Source of the DNA: Thermoleophilia bacterium
GTDB taxonomy: Bacteria > Actinomycetota > Thermoleophilia > Gaiellales > Gaiellaceae
DNA: 10,127 bases
Reading direction: 5' to 3'
Assembly: GCA_025935275.1 (NCBI GenBank)
Contig: JAICVP010000059.1
Span: 1 to 10,127 of the forward strand
A program made the position numbers and the translations under genes. A model generated the notes under the pieces. That model was given only the letters and a program-made list of their open reading frames with translations. It was not told the DNA's origin and did not search any database. Shown here piece after piece: positions 5,857 to 10,127 of the stretch; the first letter of the stretch is position 1; the number at the start of each line of letters is the position of its first letter.

Positions 5857-7302
5857 GTGCGCTTGCGGGTCGTCCTAGGGGCTCTCCTTCTCGTCTCGCT
5901 CTTCTCCGCCGGGTCCTCGGGAGCGGTGGTGCCTTCGCCCGTCTCCTCGGCCAGCGCCTTCGGCGTGAGGGTGGTGGTCCCGGGCAAGACTCCGGTCTCT
6001 GCGGGCTCGATCTCGGCGCCGCCGGCTTCGGCCGCGTCGCTCGTCGGCTGGTCGTACGGGAACGGCGCAGTCACGACCGGAGCGATCACCGGCGGGGCGA
6101 ACGGCACCGTGGACGACGACCGGGCGATCGGACGCGGAGTGGTGCACGTCGGCTCGGTCTCGCTCTTCGGAGGGGAGGTGACCGCTGACGCGATCACGTC
6201 CAAGTCCGTGTCCCGCGCCTCGCCGTCGAGCGCGGGGGGCGACCTCTCGGGGTCCGGCATCAGCAATCTCGTCGTTCTCGGCTCGAGCGTCACCGCGACG
6301 CCGAATGCGAAGGTCACGCTGGGCGACTGGGGCTACGCGATCGCGCTCGAGCAGGCGGTCACGGATCAGAACACGTCGCAGCGCCGCGGCCACCGCGGCT
6401 TCGTGGTCGGGCTCCATGTCCATCTCACCGCCGAGCACGGCGGCCTGCCGGCCGGAACGGAGATCTTCGTCGGCTACGCCGAGGCCGCCGCGACCGCGCC
6501 GAAGGCCGTCGCGCCTCCGCCGCCGAGCTCACCGCCGACGAGCCCGCCCTCGAATCACCATCACCACGAGCCCTCGCCGCCTCCCGTGGGAGCCTCACCC
6601 TCGACGCCTCCGCCCGTGCAGAGCCCGCCGCCGGGCGTGCGGCCTCATCTGACCGCGGGCGGCTACGTCTTCCCGATCTACGGCCCGGCCTCGTTCTCCG
6701 ACGACTTCGGGGCCGCGCGCGCCGATACCGGCTGGCACCACGGCAACGACATCTTCGCCCCGCTCGGCGCCCCCATTCTCGCGGTCACTGACGGAACCCT
6801 CTTCCTTGTCGGCTGGAACACCATCGGCGGCAACCGCTTCTGGCTGCGCGACCTGCAGGGGAACGAGTTCTACTACGCCCACCTCTCGGCCTTCACGCCG
6901 GTCGCGCGGGACGGTGCGCAGGTGAAAGCGGGCGACGTGATCGGCTTCGTGGGCGCAACCGGGGACGCCGCCGGGACGCCGACCCATCTCCACTTCGAGA
7001 TCCACCCCGCGGCGCTGCTCGGGATGGGCTACGACGGGGTCATCGACCCGTATCCGTACCTGCTCGCCTGGCAGCGCCTCGACGACGCCAGCTTCGACGC
7101 CACGGGCTGGACGCCGCCCGGGAAAAAGGCTCCGCCCCCGGCTGCGATCCTCCTGCAGGCCGACGACATCTCGGCCGTCTCCGGCCTGGATCCCGCCGGG
7201 TTCGAGGGCGTGCTCACCGGCGAGCCGCTCTTTGGAGAGGGCCCGCCGGGGCCGAAGATCGTCTACGCGTCGCCCGGGTTCGCCGGAAACGACGCGCGTT
7301 AG
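5857..7302 (+). CDS. Secreted M23-family metallopeptidase with N-terminal beta-rich domain and Pro-rich linker
   Basis: This 481-residue exported protein is built in four parts. A signal peptide (about 1-23, MRLRVVLGALLLVSLFSAG) is followed by a Gly/Ser/Val-rich beta domain (about 30-212, with GGEVTADAITS and HRGFVVGLHVHLTAEHGGLPAGTEIFVGYAEA) that resembles the 'choice-of-anchor' surface domains of Actinobacteria. Next come a Pro-rich linker (218-262) with a native run of four His (234-237), and an M23 (LytM-like) domain. The zinc ligands are all present: His294 and Asp298 in HHGND, and His379 in HLHFE, with His377 as the catalytic base; YYAHL and VGATG also fit. Enzymes of this type cut peptide bridges in peptidoglycan, but some relatives are only structural. 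The GTG start is fixed by the signal peptide and the nearby -10 element. A C-terminal tail of about 90 residues (395-481) has no recognised motif. Confidence 0.88.
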   Translation: MRLRVVLGALLLVSLFSAGSSGAVVPSPVSSASAFGVRVVVPGKTPVSAGSISAPPASAASLVGWSYGNGAVTTGAITGGANGTVDDDRAIGRGVVHVGSVSLFGGEVTADAITSKSVSRASPSSAGGDLSGSGISNLVVLGSSVTATPNAKVTLGDWGYAIALEQAVTDQNTSQRRGHRGFVVGLHVHLTAEHGGLPAGTEIFVGYAEAAATAPKAVAPPPPSSPPTSPPSNHHHHEPSPPPVGASPSTPPPVQSPPPGVRPHLTAGGYVFPIYGPASFSDDFGAARADTGWHHGNDIFAPLGAPILAVTDGTLFLVGWNTIGGNRFWLRDLQGNEFYYAHLSAFTPVARDGAQVKAGDVIGFVGATGDAAGTPTHLHFEIHPAALLGMGYDGVIDPYPYLLAWQRLDDASFDATGWTPPGKKAPPPAAILLQADDISAVSGLDPAGFEGVLTGEPLFGEGPPGPKIVYASPGFAGNDAR

Positions 7303-7311
7303 CTCGAGCTA
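7300..7311. repeat. 12-bp perfect palindrome spanning two convergent stop codons
   Basis: TAGCTCGAGCTA is its own reverse complement. Its first three bases are the TAG stop of the M23 gene and its last three, read on the minus strand, are the TAG stop of the YtxH-like gene. There is no loop or T-tract, so it is not a standard intrinsic terminator. It may arise simply because two TAG stops meet across a CTCGAG core. Confidence 0.5.
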
Positions 7312-7740
7312 GCTGCCGGTGCCGCCGTTGCCCTCGGAGGGCACGGAGTCGAAGGGCTGCTCGGGCCCGAAGAGCTTGTCCTTGAGCCAGCGGCGCGTAT
7401 CCGGGCCGGTGGCCGGGTTGAAGAGGACGCCGAGAGCGATCCCCGCCATGAGCAGGGTCATGTTGCGGCCCGTGTGGGACTGCTTGCCCTGGGCGCGCTC
7501 GCCCGCCTTGCGGAGCTCTTCGACAGCCCGCTTGAGCTCGTTCTGGATGTCCTTGTCGCGCGCGACCTTGAACGCCATTCCGGTCGTCCCGCGGTCGCCC
7601 AGCAGATCGTCGTAGATCTTGCGGGCCGACTCGTACGCCTTCTTGACGTGGTCGTGCAGCTCTTCGTCCTGCGCGAGCCGCTCGACGTAGGGCCGAGCGG
7701 TATCGACCGCGTCGCCCACCATCTCTTTTGCCTTCGCCAT
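7309..7740 (-). CDS. YtxH-like small membrane protein, probably co-transcribed with lon
   Basis: This 143-residue protein has a soluble, highly charged helical N-terminal part (1-90) that could form coiled coils, one membrane segment (about 94-108, MTLLMAGIALGVLF), and then NPATGPDTRRWLKDKLFG. The pattern LF-x-P-x(2)-G-x(2)-TR directly after the helix is the hallmark of YtxH-domain proteins, which are linked to general stress in Bacillus but have no known biochemical role. The usual order is reversed here: the helix lies late in the protein, followed by a short Gly/Ser-rich tail. The start is clear because GAAAGGA lies 7 nt upstream of the ATG, the only strong Shine-Dalgarno site in the window. 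No -10 hexamer is seen in the 41 bp after lon, so it is probably read from the lon transcript. Confidence 0.8.
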   Translation of the reverse strand: MAKAKEMVGDAVDTARPYVERLAQDEELHDHVKKAYESARKIYDDLLGDRGTTGMAFKVARDKDIQNELKRAVEELRKAGERAQGKQSHTGRNMTLLMAGIALGVLFNPATGPDTRRWLKDKLFGPEQPFDSVPSEGNGGTGS

Positions 7741-7747
7741 CAGTCGG

Positions 7748-7754
7748 TCCTTTC
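7748..7754 (-). promoter_or_regulatory. Shine-Dalgarno site of the YtxH-like gene
   Basis: On the minus strand GAAAGGA (7754-7748) stands 7 nt before the ATG at 7740. It fixes this start and contrasts with the other complete genes of the window, none of which has such a site. Confidence 0.7.
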
Positions 7755-7781
7755 GTCTCTAGCGTCGTCCGTTAGACACTA

Positions 7782-10127
7782 CTACCCGCGTACAGCCGAG
7801 GAAAACTCGACAACGTCGGCTCGTGGGAACGCCGCTTCGATCACCTCGTCGACGTGGTCTGCGAGCACGAACGTCATCTGCTTCCGGACTTCGCGGGGCA
7901 GATCGTCGAGATCGGCCTCGTTTTCCTTCGGGAGGATCACCGTCGAGATGCCGGCGCGCTGCGCGGCGAGGACCTTGTCCCGCACCCCGCCGATCGGAAG
8001 CACCTGGCCGGTCAGCGTGATCTCGCCGGTCATGGCGACTTCCTCGGAGACCGGCCGGTTCATCGCCAGCGAGGCGAGGGCGGTCGCCATCGCGATGCCG
8101 GCCGAGGGGCCGTCCTTGGGCACCGCGCCCGCAGGGACGTGGATGTGGACGTCGCGGTGTGCGAACCAGTCCTCTTCGAGGCCCAGGTCGGTCGCGTGGC
8201 CGCGCACCCACGTCAGGGCCGCCTGGGAGGACTCCCGCATGACCTCGCCGAGCTGACCGGTGACGACCAGACGCCCTTCGCCGGGAACCGCGCTCGCCTC
8301 GATGAAGAGGATGTCGCCTCCCACGGGCGTCACCGCGAGGCCGGTCGCGACACCGGGGTCGGACGTGCGCTTGCGGATCTCGTGGCGGAAGCGAGGACGG
8401 CCGAGCCAGGACCGGATGCGACGCTCGTCGATGCGCGCGGTTTTCCTCTTCCCGGACGCGATCTCCGCGGCGGCCTTGCGGCAGATCGCCGCGATCTCGC
8501 GGTCGAGGTTCCGGACGCCCGCCTCGCGCGTGTACTCGGAGATGATCAGCTGCAGGGCCTTGTCGCTGAACTTGACGTTCTCGGAGTCGAGCCCGTGCGC
8601 CTCGACCTGCTTGGGGACGAGGTAGCGCTTGGCGATGCCGAGCTTCTCCTCTTCGGTGTAGCCCGAGAGGCGGATGATCTCCATGCGGTCCTGCAGCGGC
8701 GGCGGAATCGTCTCGAGCTGGTTGGCCGTGCAGATGAAGAGCACCTTCGAGAGGTCGAAGGGCAGGTCGAGGTAGTGGTCGCGGAAGCTCGAGTTCTGCG
8801 CGGGGTCGAGGACTTCGAGCATCGCGCTGGAGGGGTCGCCGCGCCAGTCCGAGCCCATCTTGTCGATCTCGTCGATCATGAAGACCGGGTTCTTCGATCC
8901 GGCGTCACGGAGCGCGCGAACGATCGTGCCCGGGAGGGCGCCGATGTACGTGCGCCGATGGCCGCGGATCTCCGCCTCGTCGCGGACGCCTCCGACCGAG
9001 ATGCGGGCGAACTTGCGCCCGAGTGAGCGCGCGATCGACTGGCCGAGCGACGTCTTGCCCACACCGGGCGGGCCGACGAAGCACAGGATCGGGCCGGAGA
9101 CATCCTCCTTGAGCTTCGAGACGGCGAGCTGCTCGATGATGCGGTCCTTGACCCTTTCGAGGTCGTAGTGGTCCTCGTCGAGGACGCTGCGCGCGTGCTC
9201 GAGGTCGAGGTTGTCCTCGGTCGTCTCGTTCCAGGGCAGGGACAGGATCCACTCGAGGTAGCCGCGGATGACGCCGTACTCGGCGGCGGCGGGGGGAAGC
9301 TTGGCCAGCCGGTCGAGCTCTCGCCGCGCCGCGCGGTCGGCCTCCTCCGGAAGGTGGGCCTCTTCGATCTGGCCGCGCAGCTCTGCGATCTCGGCCTGCT
9401 GCTCGTCGCCTTCGCCGAGCTCGTCCTGGATCGCCTTCAGCTGCTGGCGCAGGAAGTACTCGCGCTGCGAGTGCTCCATCTCCGACTGCACCTGGGACTG
9501 GATCTTCGTACCGAGCTCGAGCACCTCGAGCTCGCGGTTCAGGATGACGGTGAGCCTGCGGAGCCGCGCCTCGACGTGGGCCTCCTCGAGCAGCTCCTGC
9601 TTCTCGGGGGTCTTCAGGCGCATCATCGTCGCGATCAGGTTGGCGAGCGTGCTCGGATCCTCGGCGTTCGCCGCGGCCAGCTGCAGCTCGTCCGGCAGGT
9701 ACGGGACGAGCCCGATGATCCTGCTGAAGAGCGCCTCGACGTTGCGGGCGAGGGCATCGACCTCCGTCTCCGGCCCCTCGATGTCGGGCAGGTCGGAGAA
9801 CTCGCCGACGAGATAGGGCTCGGTCTGGACGAGGCGGTCCATCCGTACTCTGCGCACGCCCTGAACGAGGATGCGAAGCGTCCCGTCGGGGACGCGAATC
9901 ATCTTGTGGATGAGCGCTGCGGTTCCGACCTCGTAGATGTCATCCGCGCTCGTCGCTTCGTCCTCTGCGTGCCGCGTCGTGACGAGTGCGATCGTCGAGT
10001 CGTTGGCGACGGCCTCGTCCACGAGCTGGATGGAGCGCTCCTGGCCCACGGCGAGGGGCGTCATCGAGTCGGGGAAGACGACGGTCTCCTTGAGCGGCAG
10101 GATCGGGAGCGTCTCGGAGACGGCCTC
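7782..10127 (-). CDS. lon: ATP-dependent Lon protease, N-terminus beyond the window edge
   Basis: This is bacterial LonA, the cytosolic AAA+ protease that unfolds and degrades misfolded and regulatory proteins. An internal ATG at 10064 is not the start: the frame continues to the window edge through ETLPILPLKETVVFPDS, the typical beginning of a Lon substrate-binding domain, so only a few residues are missing and ~781 are visible. Domains in order: N-terminal substrate-binding and coiled-coil region (EHSQREYFLRQQLKAIQ), AAA+ module with Walker A GPPGVGKT (codons 9074-9051) and Walker B MIDEID (near 8879-8862), and the protease domain. The catalytic Ser is in PKDGPSAG (codon 8105-8103). The catalytic Lys lies 43 residues later in GGVRDK, the spacing found in E. 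coli Lon (Ser679/Lys722). All key residues are intact. A YtxH-like gene follows after 41 bp on the same strand. Confidence 0.97.
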   Translation of the reverse strand, partial: EAVSETLPILPLKETVVFPDSMTPLAVGQERSIQLVDEAVANDSTIALVTTRHAEDEATSADDIYEVGTAALIHKMIRVPDGTLRILVQGVRRVRMDRLVQTEPYLVGEFSDLPDIEGPETEVDALARNVEALFSRIIGLVPYLPDELQLAAANAEDPSTLANLIATMMRLKTPEKQELLEEAHVEARLRRLTVILNRELEVLELGTKIQSQVQSEMEHSQREYFLRQQLKAIQDELGEGDEQQAEIAELRGQIEEAHLPEEADRAARRELDRLAKLPPAAAEYGVIRGYLEWILSLPWNETTEDNLDLEHARSVLDEDHYDLERVKDRIIEQLAVSKLKEDVSGPILCFVGPPGVGKTSLGQSIARSLGRKFARISVGGVRDEAEIRGHRRTYIGALPGTIVRALRDAGSKNPVFMIDEIDKMGSDWRGDPSSAMLEVLDPAQNSSFRDHYLDLPFDLSKVLFICTANQLETIPPPLQDRMEIIRLSGYTEEEKLGIAKRYLVPKQVEAHGLDSENVKFSDKALQLIISEYTREAGVRNLDREIAAICRKAAAEIASGKRKTARIDERRIRSWLGRPRFRHEIRKRTSDPGVATGLAVTPVGGDILFIEASAVPGEGRLVVTGQLGEVMRESSQAALTWVRGHATDLGLEEDWFAHRDVHIHVPAGAVPKDGPSAGIAMATALASLAMNRPVSEEVAMTGEITLTGQVLPIGGVRDKVLAAQRAGISTVILPKENEADLDDLPREVRKQMTFVLADHVDEVIEAAFPRADVVEFSSAVRG

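Noticed and set aside
3663..6317. 884-residue minus-strand open frame across acs and the start of the M23 gene, and a 633-residue plus-strand frame at 3914-5815
   Set aside because: Both are shadows of acs in GC-rich DNA. Their translations are Arg/Pro/Gly/Ala-rich with no family motifs, while the acs frame carries all the catalytic motifs.
7854..9026. 390-residue plus-strand frame antisense to lon
   Set aside because: Asp/Arg/Ala-rich shadow of a fully conserved Lon coding frame, with no promoter or start signal.
10062..10064. ATG at 10064 (minus) as the start of lon
   Set aside because: The frame stays open to the window edge and encodes the typical Lon beginning (LPILPLKETVVFP), so this Met is internal.

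Overview
The window is about 10.1 kb of very GC-rich bacterial DNA (by eye near 70 %) packed with chromosomal housekeeping genes. There is no sign of mobile DNA, CRISPR, phage or RNA genes. GTG starts, leaderless-looking promoters, very short spacers and the gene families suggest a high-GC Gram-positive lineage. A deep-branching actinobacterium such as Thermoleophilia is my guess, but nothing in the window proves it.

Layout: the 3' part of a group II PLP-dependent amino-acid decarboxylase (+, enters from the left); a membrane-anchored YpfJ-type zinc peptidase and the trehalose-phosphatase otsB (both -); a divergent pair of half-length TauE/SafE (TSUP) permease genes joined by an ATGA overlap, then a small acidic protein of unknown function (all +); acetyl-CoA synthetase acs (-); a secreted two-domain M23 peptidase (+); and an apparent lon-ytxH operon (-), with lon running off the right edge. 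Strand switches after every one to three genes. The three convergent junctions overlap by 8 bp and 4 bp or are separated by 6 bp, and none has a clear intrinsic terminator.

The genes do not form one pathway. They are separate small units: acetate activation (acs), trehalose synthesis (otsB), envelope proteolysis or wall turnover (YpfJ-like and M23 peptidases), cytoplasmic quality control (lon with a YtxH-like membrane protein) and small-anion transport (the TSUP pair). I see no new multi-gene system.

The most interesting signals are structural. (1) The otsB/TSUP divergent promoter appears to use one 7-bp motif as the -10 element in both directions, with both start codons placed as leaderless +1 sites. 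(2) The TSUP transporter is split into two homologous half-genes whose loop charges predict opposite membrane topologies. (3) Nearly every transcription unit has a TANNNT hexamer 6-7 nt before its start codon, whereas the one clear Shine-Dalgarno site belongs to a downstream operon gene. (4) Nine of ten genes end in TAG, odd for such GC-rich DNA.
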